From positions 248,001 through 312,000 of the forward strand of contig CANMCO010000004.1 in NCBI GenBank assembly GCA_947496355.1: a stretch of DNA of 64,000 nt. Reading direction: 5' to 3'. Source of the DNA: an uncultured Aquimarina sp. (GTDB taxonomy: Bacteria > Bacteroidota > Bacteroidia > Flavobacteriales > Flavobacteriaceae). The notes beneath the pieces were generated by a model. It was not told where the DNA came from, ran no database searches, and saw only the letters and a program-made list of their open reading frames with translations. Positions 1-9,562 of the stretch are shown piece by piece (the stretch's first letter is position 1; each line of letters begins with the position of its first letter). A program made the translations under genes and the position numbers.

Positions 1-843
1 TTCGGGGTCAAAAGTATTCTTTAGTAACACAGGAATATCCTTATCTACAACAGGAGATACTGTTTGCGGATGAAGTATTTTAGCTCCAAAATAAGCCAAC
101 TCAGCCGCCTCATTATAGGTAAGATGCGCTATAGGATGAGTACCATCTACATACCTTGGGTCGTTATTATGCAAGCCATCAATGTCTGTCCAAATCTGTA
201 CTTCTGAAGCATTAAGTGCGGCTCCAATTATAGTAGCAGTATAATCACTACCTCCTCTTTTTAGATGACTTATTTGATTATTTTCATCTATACAAACAAA
301 GCCTTGAGTAATATAGATAGGAGATTGAATATTATCATTAAGAACTTTATTTATTTTCTTACGAACCTTTTCTATATTGGGATTTTCTACAGAATCGACA
401 TGCATAAACTCTTTTGCATCCAATAATACATTGGATATGCCTATAGAGTTTAAGAAACCAGAAAAAATATACGTTAGAAGTGTTTCTCCAAATGTTATGA
501 TTCGAGAATTGATAATATCAGAATATTCCTGGCTAGACACCTCAAACATCTCCGTTATTATAGACGAAACACCATCTTTCAAGGTATTTTTCACTTCTTG
601 ATTATCAACTAGAGCATCTATAACATCATAATGTTTATTTTCAAGTCTATGTAAACTTCTAGTAATTTCTTCGGGATTATTAAACTTAATACTCTCTACC
701 AAACGAACTAATTGATCTGTAACCCCAGACATTGCAGAACAAACCACAATTTTTTCTTCTTGGTCCGAAGTAAGAATCTCTTTTACTTTATGTAAATTTT
801 CAACTGACCCAACAGAAGTTCCACCAAACTTTAAAATTTTCAT
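1..843 (-). CDS. aspartate kinase, 5' part (runs off left edge)
   Basis: The first 281 codons are visible and the rest lies beyond base 1. The protein begins with MKILKFGGTSVGS, the N-terminal nucleotide-binding signature of aspartate kinases, and later shows KRGGSDYTA and IWTDIDGL, also typical of the amino-acid kinase fold. The enzyme phosphorylates aspartate, the first step towards lysine, threonine and methionine. The ATG at 843 is placed directly before the KFGGTS strand, as usual for the family. The C-terminal half is not in view, so I cannot tell a monofunctional lysine-type enzyme from a fusion to homoserine dehydrogenase. It is divergent from the ACT-like gene at 958, with 114 bases between the starts. 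Confidence 0.93.
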   Translation of the reverse strand, partial: MKILKFGGTSVGSVENLHKVKEILTSDQEEKIVVCSAMSGVTDQLVRLVESIKFNNPEEITRSLHRLENKHYDVIDALVDNQEVKNTLKDGVSSIITEMFEVSSQEYSDIINSRIITFGETLLTYIFSGFLNSIGISNVLLDAKEFMHVDSVENPNIEKVRKKINKVLNDNIQSPIYITQGFVCIDENNQISHLKRGGSDYTATIIGAALNASEVQIWTDIDGLHNNDPRYVDGTHPIAHLTYNEAAELAYFGAKILHPQTVSPVVDKDIPVLLKNTFDPE

Positions 844-926
844 CAATTTGTTTTTTGATATTGTTTTTTAATAGGGCATAATTAGTTAATTATCCACACA
901 GAATAAATATTTTACAAAAAAAAGTC

Positions 927-934
927 TAAATTTG
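927..934 (+). promoter_or_regulatory. -7 promoter element of the ACT-like gene
   Basis: TAAATTTG matches the Bacteroidota -7 consensus TAnnTTTG and lies 24 bases before the ATG at 958. I see no convincing -33 TTG at the usual distance, so the call rests on the -7 element and its position. Confidence 0.45.
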
Positions 935-957
935 CACAAAATGTTAAATATATAACA

Positions 958-1602
958 ATGAAAACAATTACAGATTGTGTACATAATATTTTACGACATC
1001 AGCCTTTTCTAGAAGATGCATTATCTAGAAATATCATCAATTTCAGTTCTCTTGCTATTGACCTATTACCGCAAGTAGAGGCAGCAATGAGAAAACCTGT
1101 TAAAGCTGGTTCTATTGTCATGGCGCTAAGACGTTATCATCCCAAACGAATCAAACACATTGATAATCTTAGAAATTTAGGTGATATTGTGGTAAGATCA
1201 GGTATCACAGAATACACTTTTCTAAACTCTAATACTATACTAACCAGTCAAACCAATTTACTGAATAGCGTAAAAAATGAAGCGAAAGCATATTTTACAT
1301 ATTCAAGTAATTTTCAAGAGAGTAATATACTTGTTGCTTCATCACTTAAAGATACCGTTGAAAAACATTTTAAGAATGAAACTTGTATTTCTGTTGCAGA
1401 CAACCTATCCTCTATGTCAATAGCCCTACCAGAGGATAACTCTAAAGTTATTGGTTTGTATTTTTATATATTCAAATTACTGGCTTATGAAGGAATTCCT
1501 GTTTTTGAAGTTATCTCTACATCTAACTATTTTACTTTGTTTCTAGAAAAAGAGCATGTAAACAAAGCTTTTCTATTAATGAATGAAATCAAAGAAGATT
1601 GA
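958..1602 (+). CDS. ACT-like domain protein next to aspartate kinase
   Basis: A cytoplasmic protein of 214 residues with no signal peptide or membrane segment. The last ~55 residues (IGLYFYIFKLLAYEGIPVFE, then VISTSNYFTLFLEKEHVNKA) follow the beta-alpha-beta pattern of the small-molecule-binding ACT domains at the end of aspartate kinases. The N-terminal half, beginning KTITDCVHNILRHQPFLEDA, is helical and I do not recognise it. It is divergent from the aspartate kinase gene. A role as a separate ligand-sensing partner of amino-acid biosynthesis is an inference from the domain and the position; no catalytic motif is visible. Confidence 0.75.
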   Translation: MKTITDCVHNILRHQPFLEDALSRNIINFSSLAIDLLPQVEAAMRKPVKAGSIVMALRRYHPKRIKHIDNLRNLGDIVVRSGITEYTFLNSNTILTSQTNLLNSVKNEAKAYFTYSSNFQESNILVASSLKDTVEKHFKNETCISVADNLSSMSIALPEDNSKVIGLYFYIFKLLAYEGIPVFEVISTSNYFTLFLEKEHVNKAFLLMNEIKED

Positions 1603-1604
1603 AA

Positions 1605-1636
1605 TAAAAAAACCCGCATGTAAAGCGGGTTTTTTC
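1605..1636. terminator. bidirectional intrinsic terminator
   Basis: A stem AACCCGC/GCGGGTT is flanked by an A-run on the left and a T-run on the right. It can end the gene finishing at 1602 and the convergent M13 peptidase gene finishing at 1656. Confidence 0.9.
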
Positions 1637-1655
1637 TAATTTTGTTATTTATCTG

Positions 1656-3725
1656 TTACCAGATATGTACTCTTTTTTCTGGTGATAGATATAATTTATC
1701 TCCTTCCTTAATATCGAAAGCATCATAAAATGCGTCGACATTTAATAATGGCTGAATTGCTCTTGTAAAACCAGGAGAGTGCGGGTCAGTTTTTATTCTG
1801 GTTCTTAATGCATCTTCACGCATTTTTGTTCTCCATACGGTAGCCCAAGACATAAAGAAACGCTGTTCTGCATTAAAACCATCAATATCATCAGGTCTTC
1901 CGTTTTCCGCAAAGTGCATCTGCAATCCATCATAAGCTCCTAAAACTCCTCCTAAATCACCTATATTTTCACCTAGCGTAAATTTACCGTTAATAAATAC
2001 ACTATCTAATACTTCAATAGCACTATACTGCTCTGCCAACGCATCTCCTCTTTCTGTAAACGCTTTAAGATCATCTTCTGTCCACCAGTTTTTAAGGTTT
2101 CCGTCTCCGTCAAAACGTGCTCCAGAATCATCAAAAGCATGTGAAATCTCGTGACCAATTACTGCTCCAATACCACCATAGTTTACAGCTTCATCAGCAG
2201 TGTAATTATAAAAAGGAGGCTGTAAAATTGCTGCAGGAAATACAATTTCGTTATTAAGTGGATTAAAGTATGCATTAACCGTTTGAGGTGACATACCCCA
2301 TTTAGTCTTATCAACAGGCTGTCCTATTTCTTCAAAATTCTTATCCCGCGCCCATTTGCTAACGGCAGCCATATTTTCAAAATATGTCTTATCAGCAGAT
2401 ACTTCCATTTCTGAATAATCTTCCCACTTGTCAGGATATCCAATTTTAACAGTAAACTTATCTAGTTTTTCAACTGCTTTTGTTTTAGTCTCATCACTCA
2501 TCCAATCTAATTTTTGGATACGTGCCTTATAAGCTTCGATTACGTTAGCAATCATTTTTTCGGCCTTAGCTTTTGCTTCTGGCGGAAATTTTTCATCTAC
2601 ATACAATTGTCCTAATGCTTCACCAACAGTTCCGTTTACAGTAGCTAATGCACGTTCATCTGCAGGACGTTGTTCTTTTTGACCTCTTAAGTACTTGCTA
2701 TAAAATTCCCAATTTGCAGTTTCAACATCTGTGGTTAAGCGATCAGTAGCACTATTAAAAGTATCCCATCTAACTAAGGTTTTTAAATCATCGATAGATG
2801 TATTTTTCAAGAAGCCATCTAACGCTTTAGTATAACGTAATTGAGCAACTATAATAGTATCAAACTCTTTTTTTACACCTAGATCACTAATCAATTTCTT
2901 GAAATCAATTGAAGAAAGCATAGCATCAGCTTCTGAAATTTTTCTAGGGTTATTATAGTTACGCGCATCTCTACTTTCAACCTTATCTAATCTAGGTTCT
3001 GCCAAAGCAGTTTCTAATTCAAGAATTTTATCTGCAGCTTTGGTAGCATCAGCTTCAGAATCTCCTAGCATTTGTAACATTCTTACAATATGCTTTTTGT
3101 ATTCTACACGGATTTCTTTTGATTTTTCATCTTGATCCAGATAATAATCTCTATCAGGTAATCCTAACCCATTAGCTCCTAAATATACTGCGTTCATAGC
3201 ACTATTATTAAGATCAGCTTGTACTCCAATTCCCATAAAAGGAGAAGAAACCGATGGGTTTTTGGCCAATACTGTTTGCAAATCGCTAAGATTCTTAATA
3301 GATGCAATATCCTCTAAAGCAGACTGTAATGGTTTAAGACCGGCTTCATTTCTAGCAACGGTATCTAATTTAGTATCAAAAATAGCTAGTGCTTTTGCTT
3401 GATCAGTATCTGCACCATATTTTCCACTTTCCTTGGCTTTTGCCAAAATCTCTAATACATCTTCATCTGTTGATTTGCGAAGTACTCCAAATCCTCCCCA
3501 CGTTGTACGATCAGCTGGAATTTCTGTAGTTTTCATCCAGTTACCATTAACATAGTTATAGAAATCTTCTTTTGGACTAACACTTTTGTCCATGTTTTCT
3601 AAAACTATTCCGGGGATTTTTTCCACTTCAGCGACATCTTTTTCCTGTTTTGCTTCGTTTTTACAACTTACAAAAGCAAGAGCAAATGCAGCTAAAAAAT
3701 ATACATTTTTCATTTTTATACTCAT
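1656..3725 (-). CDS. M13 family (neprilysin/PepO-type) zinc metallopeptidase, lipoprotein
   Basis: Exported peptidase of 689 residues, the usual length of M13 endopeptidases. The N-terminus (MKNVYFLAAFALAFVSC) is a lipoprotein signal with the lipidated cysteine near residue 21. The zinc site is complete: HEISH near residue 524, and the third ligand in ENIGDLGG near residue 586. NAYFNP before the zinc site is the usual substrate-contact motif. The protein ends in a tryptophan, as M13 enzymes do. It probably cleaves short peptides in the periplasm or at the outer membrane. An in-frame ATG at 3713 gives an equally good signal peptide. It stands alone and shares a terminator with the convergent gene. 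Confidence 0.95.
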   Translation of the reverse strand: MSIKMKNVYFLAAFALAFVSCKNEAKQEKDVAEVEKIPGIVLENMDKSVSPKEDFYNYVNGNWMKTTEIPADRTTWGGFGVLRKSTDEDVLEILAKAKESGKYGADTDQAKALAIFDTKLDTVARNEAGLKPLQSALEDIASIKNLSDLQTVLAKNPSVSSPFMGIGVQADLNNSAMNAVYLGANGLGLPDRDYYLDQDEKSKEIRVEYKKHIVRMLQMLGDSEADATKAADKILELETALAEPRLDKVESRDARNYNNPRKISEADAMLSSIDFKKLISDLGVKKEFDTIIVAQLRYTKALDGFLKNTSIDDLKTLVRWDTFNSATDRLTTDVETANWEFYSKYLRGQKEQRPADERALATVNGTVGEALGQLYVDEKFPPEAKAKAEKMIANVIEAYKARIQKLDWMSDETKTKAVEKLDKFTVKIGYPDKWEDYSEMEVSADKTYFENMAAVSKWARDKNFEEIGQPVDKTKWGMSPQTVNAYFNPLNNEIVFPAAILQPPFYNYTADEAVNYGGIGAVIGHEISHAFDDSGARFDGDGNLKNWWTEDDLKAFTERGDALAEQYSAIEVLDSVFINGKFTLGENIGDLGGVLGAYDGLQMHFAENGRPDDIDGFNAEQRFFMSWATVWRTKMREDALRTRIKTDPHSPGFTRAIQPLLNVDAFYDAFDIKEGDKLYLSPEKRVHIW

Positions 3726-4184
3726 TATGTTATTAAATTGAGATTAGTTATTAGCGATATGACGTATTAATTAAAAATTCGTTACGCAAATAATGGGGTA
3801 ATTTAGATAAAATGTTAAGATGTTAACTATCATTAATTCCATTTTAACGAAAAAATAAGATTTAAAAATACGCGAACACCTCTAGTGAAGTAAATTTTTA
3901 TGTATTACAATCTAAAAATCAAAGAAATAGAGCATTCAAGCTTTGTAATTACTAAAAAACTTAAAAAATTAACATTTGCCAAATCTCTAGTATCTACAGG
4001 GGATCACTGATAATTTATTGTCAAACTATGTATAAAAATCAATATTATAAAGCCAAAAATTACGGTTTTAACATAAAAATGTGTATATTGTCGTTGATTT
4101 TGTGTTTTACAGCGATATAAAATCATTTTTTGTAAGTATTAACTTACTTTTTTAATTAGAGGTTTAACCCTAAAACCAAACTTT
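3726..4184. other. 459-base gap, no gene seen
   Basis: An AT-rich stretch between the divergent starts of the M13 peptidase and the small secreted protein. It must hold both promoters, but I find no clear TAnnTTTG element or strong repeat, and no credible open frame. Confidence 0.5.
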
Positions 4185-4718
4185 ATGAAAAGATTTTTAC
4201 CCCTATTAGCTTTGTTACTAACAAGCGTTGTATTTGCAAATACAAAAATTGACATTTCATATAAGTTAATGTCTGTTACAGAAAACACTGTCATTAACGG
4301 ATTAGATGAAAATACAGAAGAAGGTGTTATTTTTATTACAGAAAGCTTACACCTAGAAGCTGGAGCGCGCATAAAAATAAGAAACGCATGTTTAATAATT
4401 CTTGGAGACCTTACAGGTACTGGAATTATAGACGTCGATAGTTCTGCAACCGTTACCTTAGAAGGTGAAGAACAAGGAAGAATTACATTTATAAATAGAT
4501 TCCTAGCTGACGATACTTGCCAGCAAAGTATAGATCAAAAAACTTTCAGACATATAATTGAAGTCCCTCAAGGGCTGAATTACAGCTTATACACTTTGGA
4601 TGGAAGATTATTAGACAAAGGAAAGGTCGATGACTATATTCATTATCTAGTAGACCCAAAAACATATTTGATTAAAATAGAAGGATATAAACTAAGAAAG
4701 ATAGTTTTTAAAGGTTAA
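4185..4718 (+). CDS. small secreted protein with T9SS-like C-terminal domain
   Basis: A protein of 177 residues with a signal peptide (MKRFLPLLALLLTSVVFANT). The middle (GARIKIRNACLIILGDLTGT and after) has a repetitive beta pattern suggesting a short beta-solenoid. The last ~60 residues, with YSLYTLDGRLLDKGKVDDY and the end YLIKIEGYKLRKIVFKG, resemble the type A sorting domain of the type IX secretion system: a beta-sandwich ending in a KIVF-type strand. It is therefore probably exported across the outer membrane, or is a member of that fold kept in the periplasm. The function is unknown. It is a single gene followed by a terminator. Confidence 0.75.
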   Translation: MKRFLPLLALLLTSVVFANTKIDISYKLMSVTENTVINGLDENTEEGVIFITESLHLEAGARIKIRNACLIILGDLTGTGIIDVDSSATVTLEGEEQGRITFINRFLADDTCQQSIDQKTFRHIIEVPQGLNYSLYTLDGRLLDKGKVDDYIHYLVDPKTYLIKIEGYKLRKIVFKG

Positions 4719-4741
4719 TCAAATCACAAAAAGTAAGGTTT

Positions 4742-4778
4742 AAAATCCACGACAAGTATTTGTTGTGGATTTTTTTTT
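4742..4778 (+). terminator. intrinsic terminator after the small secreted protein
   Basis: A 12-bp stem (AATCCACGACAA with its near-complement, one G-U pair), five-base loop, then nine T residues. Confidence 0.88.
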
Positions 4779-4938
4779 AGTTTCACTGTAAGACAAATCA
4801 TTACAATTCCTGGAGAAACATTTGGAAAAACATCCAAAAAAACCTTATATTTAAAAAATAGCAACCTCTAGATGACAGCTATTAATCCCCATTTTTCGAG
4901 TTACTAATTAAAGGTAAGAACTAACCAAATTCATCTTT

Positions 4939-6342
4939 ATGTCACGAATACCGTGGTTCAAATCTGAAACAGCGAAGTATACATTTTACGGGATTCTATT
5001 TGGATTTTTATTCCCGACTATAGCTACATGTATAGATATTTACAGACTTAATCTGGAATTTTCCTGGAGCACTGCTGTTAATATACAAAGAAAATATCCT
5101 ATTCACTATATAATAGATACAGCACCACTATTTCTAGGCTTATTTGCAATGTTTGGAGGACGTAATTTAGACAAGCTCAAAGAGAAAAATCAACACCTAT
5201 TAAAAGCTTCAAAATTTAAACATGATTTTCTTGCTAACATGAGTCATGAAATCAGAACACCAATGGTTGGTGTAATTGGTATGATTGATTTACTTTTCAA
5301 AAACACAAAATTGGATACACTCCAGAAAGAATATGTAAATATAATTCATCGATCTTCACTTAACCTATTAGATATCTTGAATCAAATCTTGGATCTTTCC
5401 AAAATAGAAGCCGGAAAATTCAAGCTTTCGTCTGTAGATATTAACTTTAAGAGGCTCATCGATCAAAATATTGATCTTTTTCTTGCTACCGCTAAAGCTA
5501 AAGAAATTAATATCACCTCTGAATATTCAAAAGAATTACCAGAAAATATAGTAGCAGATAATAATCGCTTGACACAAATTATATCCAACCTTATCGGCAA
5601 CGCCATAAAGTTTACTAATCAAGGGGAAATAAAAATAATGACTTCTCTTGTGTCTCAAAAAAAAGAAGAGTTGACTATTAAAGTAGAAATAATTGATTCT
5701 GGAATAGGTATAAGTAAAAAGGACCAAGAAGAATTGTTTAATCGTTTTAGCCAATTTCATGAAGCATCAATTCTCGCAGGAGAAGGTAGTGGATTGGGAT
5801 TAACAATTTGTAAAAAATTAGTGCATCTTATGCATGGAAAATTAGGCGTAAAAAGCGAACTCGGAAAAGGAAGTAATTTCTGGTTCACTTTTAAATCTAA
5901 AGTCTCAAATACTATAGTAACCAAAGAGGGCAAAAACCTTGTTGCTGTACAGGCACCTAATTACAACTTACATGTTTTATTAGTCGAAGATTCTGACACA
6001 AACATTCTAGTTTCCAAACAAATTTTAAAATATCTTGGTTGTACTATAGATGTTGCAAGAGATGGTCGACAAGCAATCAAAATGTTCAAAGAAGATACTT
6101 ATAATCTTATTTTAATGGATATCAATCTACCTGGACTGGATGGTGTAGAAACATGCCAAATTATACGGGAAAATTATACGAAAGTCCCCCCTATAATTGC
6201 CCTAAGCTCTAACGCTCTTCCTGGTGACGCAGAGCGTTTCATTGCAAAAGGACTTGACGACTATATAACAAAACCCTATACAACTGAAATATTGAATATT
6301 AAACTAAAAAATTGGTTTGGGGATCATTTTGGTTATCATTAG
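4939..6342 (+). CDS. hybrid sensor histidine kinase with receiver domain
   Basis: Membrane-bound hybrid kinase of 467 residues. Two membrane segments lie near residues 14-35 and 52-72 with only a short loop between them, so there is no large sensor domain. The HisKA box has FLANMSHEIRTP with His103. The ATP-binding domain carries N-box NLIGNAIKFTNQG, DSGIGI and GSGLGL. The receiver (about 345-460) has the acidic pair at Glu350-Asp351, phospho-acceptor Asp394 in LMDINLPGLDG, and Lys445. It should autophosphorylate on His103 and pass phosphate to its own receiver. No DNA-binding partner is adjacent, so the output is unknown. Confidence 0.92.
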   Translation: MSRIPWFKSETAKYTFYGILFGFLFPTIATCIDIYRLNLEFSWSTAVNIQRKYPIHYIIDTAPLFLGLFAMFGGRNLDKLKEKNQHLLKASKFKHDFLANMSHEIRTPMVGVIGMIDLLFKNTKLDTLQKEYVNIIHRSSLNLLDILNQILDLSKIEAGKFKLSSVDINFKRLIDQNIDLFLATAKAKEINITSEYSKELPENIVADNNRLTQIISNLIGNAIKFTNQGEIKIMTSLVSQKKEELTIKVEIIDSGIGISKKDQEELFNRFSQFHEASILAGEGSGLGLTICKKLVHLMHGKLGVKSELGKGSNFWFTFKSKVSNTIVTKEGKNLVAVQAPNYNLHVLLVEDSDTNILVSKQILKYLGCTIDVARDGRQAIKMFKEDTYNLILMDINLPGLDGVETCQIIRENYTKVPPIIALSSNALPGDAERFIAKGLDDYITKPYTTEILNIKLKNWFGDHFGYH

Positions 6343-6470
6343 CATGATTAAATAGTGCATAAAAAGTCTTCGTTTTAACGGTTTTATGACAAAAAACCTC
6401 GGCAAAATTTATTATCTTGTAAAGTCAGTATCTTAGTAACATCAAGAATTTTAAACTAAAGAGTTAAGCT

Positions 6471-7781
6471 ATGAATATAAAAAGTATACTATCTTACAGA
6501 AAAGATCCATCACCTCTATTGCTTGTTTTTTTGATGATTGTATATTCTACAAACATGCAAGCATTTACTTATTTTCAAGATGTAGATGCACAAAATGTTT
6601 CTATAAACTATAAGGAATATAAGGGATTGGTAATCGACAATGAAACCAACAGACCTGTTGTATCTGCAACCATTTCTGTTAATAATACAAATATCTCTAC
6701 TGTCACCAATGATGAAGGGGGATTCCTTTTAAAAGTGTCTAATGATATTTTAGATGGCGAGATTACAGTTTCTCACTTAGGATATAAAGACACATCAGTA
6801 AAACTTTCCCAGTTCAGTGATAAAGCCATGAAAATAAGACTTAATTTATCAATAACAGAACTATCTGCAGTAACAATAGACCCTAGAGACCCCGAAGCTC
6901 TTATCCGTGCAGTCATGAAGAAAAAAGGGACTAATTATCTTAATGACAAAACCATAATGACAGCATTTTATAGAGAAACTATAAAAAAACGCAGAAGTTA
7001 TGTATCACTTTCAGAGGCTGTCGTAGATGTATATAAAAATCCATACATATCAAGTAAGACAGATATTATTAAACTATATAGAGCTCGCAAGAGTGCAGAT
7101 TATAAAAAGCTTGACACATTAACAGTTAAACTTCAAGGAGGTCCCACCAGTACATTGTATATAGATGTAATGAAAAATCCTGAAATTCTTTTTACCGCAG
7201 ATATGACTGAGACATATAAGTTCTCATTTGATAAATCTACCAGAATTAATGATCGTGATATTTATGTATTAAATTTTGAACAACGTCCCGAAATAGTAGA
7301 GCCAATGTATTTTGGAAAGCTATATATAGATTCTGAAACATTAGCCATGACTAAAGCTATATTTAGTTTAAATATGGAAAACAAAGAAGAGGTTAGCAAA
7401 ATGTTTGTAAGAAAAAAACCTAAAAACGCAAAAGTATACCCAACAGAAGCTACATATAATATTGATTATCGTGAAAAAGATGGGAGATGGTATTATGGAT
7501 ATGGAAGAATTGATCTAGCTATCAAAATAAATTGGAAGAGAAGACTATTTAATTCTGTATACAAATTAAATGTAGAAATGGCTGTTACAGATTGGAAGAA
7601 AAACATTGAAAACGAAACCCTAAAGCCCAAAGACAGATTAAAATCATCTATAGTAATTGCAGATGAAGCCTCTGGGTTTTCTGATCCAAAATTCTGGGGA
7701 GAATATAATGTTATTGAACCAGAGAAATCAATTGAATCTGCTATTAAAAAGATTCAAAAACAACTAAGAAAATTAAATTAA
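6471..7781 (+). CDS. secreted protein with carboxypeptidase-regulatory-like domain
   Basis: A protein of 436 residues with a hydrophobic N-terminal export signal (LLLVFLMIVYSTNMQAF near residues 17-33). Residues ~48-125 form a carboxypeptidase-D regulatory-like beta-sandwich (GLVIDNETNRPVVSATISV, then TNDEGGFLLKV), common in Bacteroidota surface and outer-membrane proteins. The remaining ~300 residues are rich in beta structure and resemble the soluble part of the large Bacteroidota DUF5686-type family, but there is no C-terminal barrel. No catalytic motif is visible and no function can be given. It is a single gene with its own terminator. Confidence 0.8.
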   Translation: MNIKSILSYRKDPSPLLLVFLMIVYSTNMQAFTYFQDVDAQNVSINYKEYKGLVIDNETNRPVVSATISVNNTNISTVTNDEGGFLLKVSNDILDGEITVSHLGYKDTSVKLSQFSDKAMKIRLNLSITELSAVTIDPRDPEALIRAVMKKKGTNYLNDKTIMTAFYRETIKKRRSYVSLSEAVVDVYKNPYISSKTDIIKLYRARKSADYKKLDTLTVKLQGGPTSTLYIDVMKNPEILFTADMTETYKFSFDKSTRINDRDIYVLNFEQRPEIVEPMYFGKLYIDSETLAMTKAIFSLNMENKEEVSKMFVRKKPKNAKVYPTEATYNIDYREKDGRWYYGYGRIDLAIKINWKRRLFNSVYKLNVEMAVTDWKKNIENETLKPKDRLKSSIVIADEASGFSDPKFWGEYNVIEPEKSIESAIKKIQKQLRKLN

Positions 7782-7801
7782 ATAAGAAACTTAATATTTA
7801 C

Positions 7802-7839
7802 AAAAAAAAAGAACACGCAAACGACGTGTTCTTTTTTTT
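7802..7839 (+). terminator. intrinsic terminator
   Basis: Stem AAAGAACACG/CGTGTTCTTT with a seven-base loop, A-run before and T-run after; follows the gene ending at 7781. Confidence 0.9.
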
Positions 7840-7974
7840 ATATAAAAATCATTTTCGTATCTAATTCACAGTGCAATTTTAGTAATTTTATGCCAAGGAA
7901 AACATAAGAGTTGTAACAACAACCAGTTGGAACAAGTCTTTAAACATTAATACACATTTTTTCAAAATCAAATC

Positions 7975-9429
7975 TTGAAGAACATAATATTTCTAATACT
8001 TTTTGGGGTAATCACCACTACAATTTATGCTCAAAAGCAAATAGATTCGCTTTCAGCACTAGAAGATTTCGAAATTTTCAAAAATATTCTTGAGAAAGGA
8101 CATCCTAGCCTATATGAGTATATCGATCAAGATTCTTTGAATTATCATTTTCACAGCACAAAAGAATCAATAACCGGTCAACTGTCTGATATTGATTTAT
8201 ACAAAAAGATGCTTCAGGTTACTGATAAAATTAATGATGGACACCTTTTGCTTTTTGCACCAAATACTGTAAAAACCGATCAATATTATTTTCCATTGAT
8301 ATTGAAAGTCATCAATAATCAATTTTATACAGATACCGATGATTTTGATATTCCGATAGGGTCACAAATTAGTAGAATAAATGACAAGGAAGCTTCCAGA
8401 ATCCTTGAGAATCTAAAAAAATACTCGGCCTCAGATGGGTTTAACATTACCAAAAAACATAGAGATATCGAGCTCAAATTCGGACTTTTCTATGCATATG
8501 AATATGGTATTACCAAACACTTTGATGTAACGTATACAGCACCTAATGGCAAAGTAAAAAGTGTTAAACTAGAGGCTGAATCCTTTACAAAAGTTAAATT
8601 AAGAAACACTAAACGAAATTCATACTTCGCAAAATATCACAACCAGAAAAACGGCTTTGATTTCTTTGATAAGTATATTAACAACAAGGCCCCTTTTGTA
8701 TATTATAAAGAAGATTTGAGTACGGCGGTTTTAGTAGTTAACTCATTTGGAAGAGACATTAGGATATTTAAATCAAACCTGATAAAAATTTTCAAAGAAG
8801 TCAATAAGAAAAAGATACGGCATCTTGTTATAGATATCCGTCAAAACGACGGTGGTTTCAGACCTAATGCCATTCATTTATATTCATTTATTGCTAAAAA
8901 CATATTTAAACAGATAACCAGCCAATATGTTGTTTCTCTTTCTGTACCTGAAAAGAAACATGCAACTAGGGTATTCTTAAACGAAAAGGAATTCTTAGAA
9001 GATAAGTTTAAAAATCACCCGGAATACGATGGTTGGAAACTTACTTTTGATGAAATGGAGGCCCTTATGGTTCCAGAAAAAAATAAATTTAATGGCAAAA
9101 TTTATGTACTAGCAGGAGGTTCAACATTTTCTGCAGGCTCTACTTTTGCATTAAATGCAAAAAACAATACAGATATCACATTAATAGGACAAGAAATAGG
9201 AGGTGGATATCATTTTTTTAATGGTCAATTTCCGGTGTACTATGAACTACCCAACTCTAAAATAGTAATGGTTATGTCTATGGTAAAAGTGATAAATTAT
9301 GTAAAAGACAAAACGATTCCTAAGGGATCAGGCGTTCCTCCTGATCAATATATTGAGCTTTCGGTAGATGATTTAATTAAGGGAAAAGATCCTCAATTGG
9401 ATTATATTTTCAGATTGATTAAAGGGTAA
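7975..9429 (+). CDS. S41 family peptidase (TTG start)
   Basis: Exported protein of 484 residues. The signal peptide MKNIIFLILFGVITTTIYAQ begins at a TTG. The frame is closed by a TAA at 7948-7950 and holds no ATG between, so TTG is the only workable start. The C-terminal half is an S41 (C-terminal processing peptidase-like) core: HLVIDIRQNDGG near residue 284, then LAGGSTFSAGSTFALNAK, with the likely catalytic serine in the SAGS segment, and GQEIGGG. Residues ~25-100 (EDFEIFKNILEKGHPSLYEY) form the helical cap common in Bacteroidota S41 proteins. No PDZ domain is obvious. The substrate is unknown. Confidence 0.88.
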   Translation: MKNIIFLILFGVITTTIYAQKQIDSLSALEDFEIFKNILEKGHPSLYEYIDQDSLNYHFHSTKESITGQLSDIDLYKKMLQVTDKINDGHLLLFAPNTVKTDQYYFPLILKVINNQFYTDTDDFDIPIGSQISRINDKEASRILENLKKYSASDGFNITKKHRDIELKFGLFYAYEYGITKHFDVTYTAPNGKVKSVKLEAESFTKVKLRNTKRNSYFAKYHNQKNGFDFFDKYINNKAPFVYYKEDLSTAVLVVNSFGRDIRIFKSNLIKIFKEVNKKKIRHLVIDIRQNDGGFRPNAIHLYSFIAKNIFKQITSQYVVSLSVPEKKHATRVFLNEKEFLEDKFKNHPEYDGWKLTFDEMEALMVPEKNKFNGKIYVLAGGSTFSAGSTFALNAKNNTDITLIGQEIGGGYHFFNGQFPVYYELPNSKIVMVMSMVKVINYVKDKTIPKGSGVPPDQYIELSVDDLIKGKDPQLDYIFRLIKG

Positions 9430-9494
9430 GCAAAACATAATATCTGATTGCTATAGGTTTTAAGAAGTTAGTACTTTTTTGAAATATGAATTCT

Positions 9495-9550
9495 AAATTA
9501 AGCCTCAATACAATTAAGTATCCCCCCTTTTTTGTACTGAAGCTTAATTT
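9495..9550. repeat. 19-bp inverted repeat between convergent genes
   Basis: Arms 9495-9513 and 9532-9550 differ from perfect complements at two positions, both of which become G-U pairs in minus-strand RNA. The 18-base loop contains six consecutive C residues. It lies 13 bases past the end of the toxin-like gene and probably ends its transcript, although no clean T-run follows on either strand. Confidence 0.6.
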
Positions 9551-9562
9551 CAATAATTATTT

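Noticed and set aside
377..601. 74-codon plus-strand frame inside the aspartate kinase gene
   Set aside because: It is antisense to conserved kinase sequence that continues through it.
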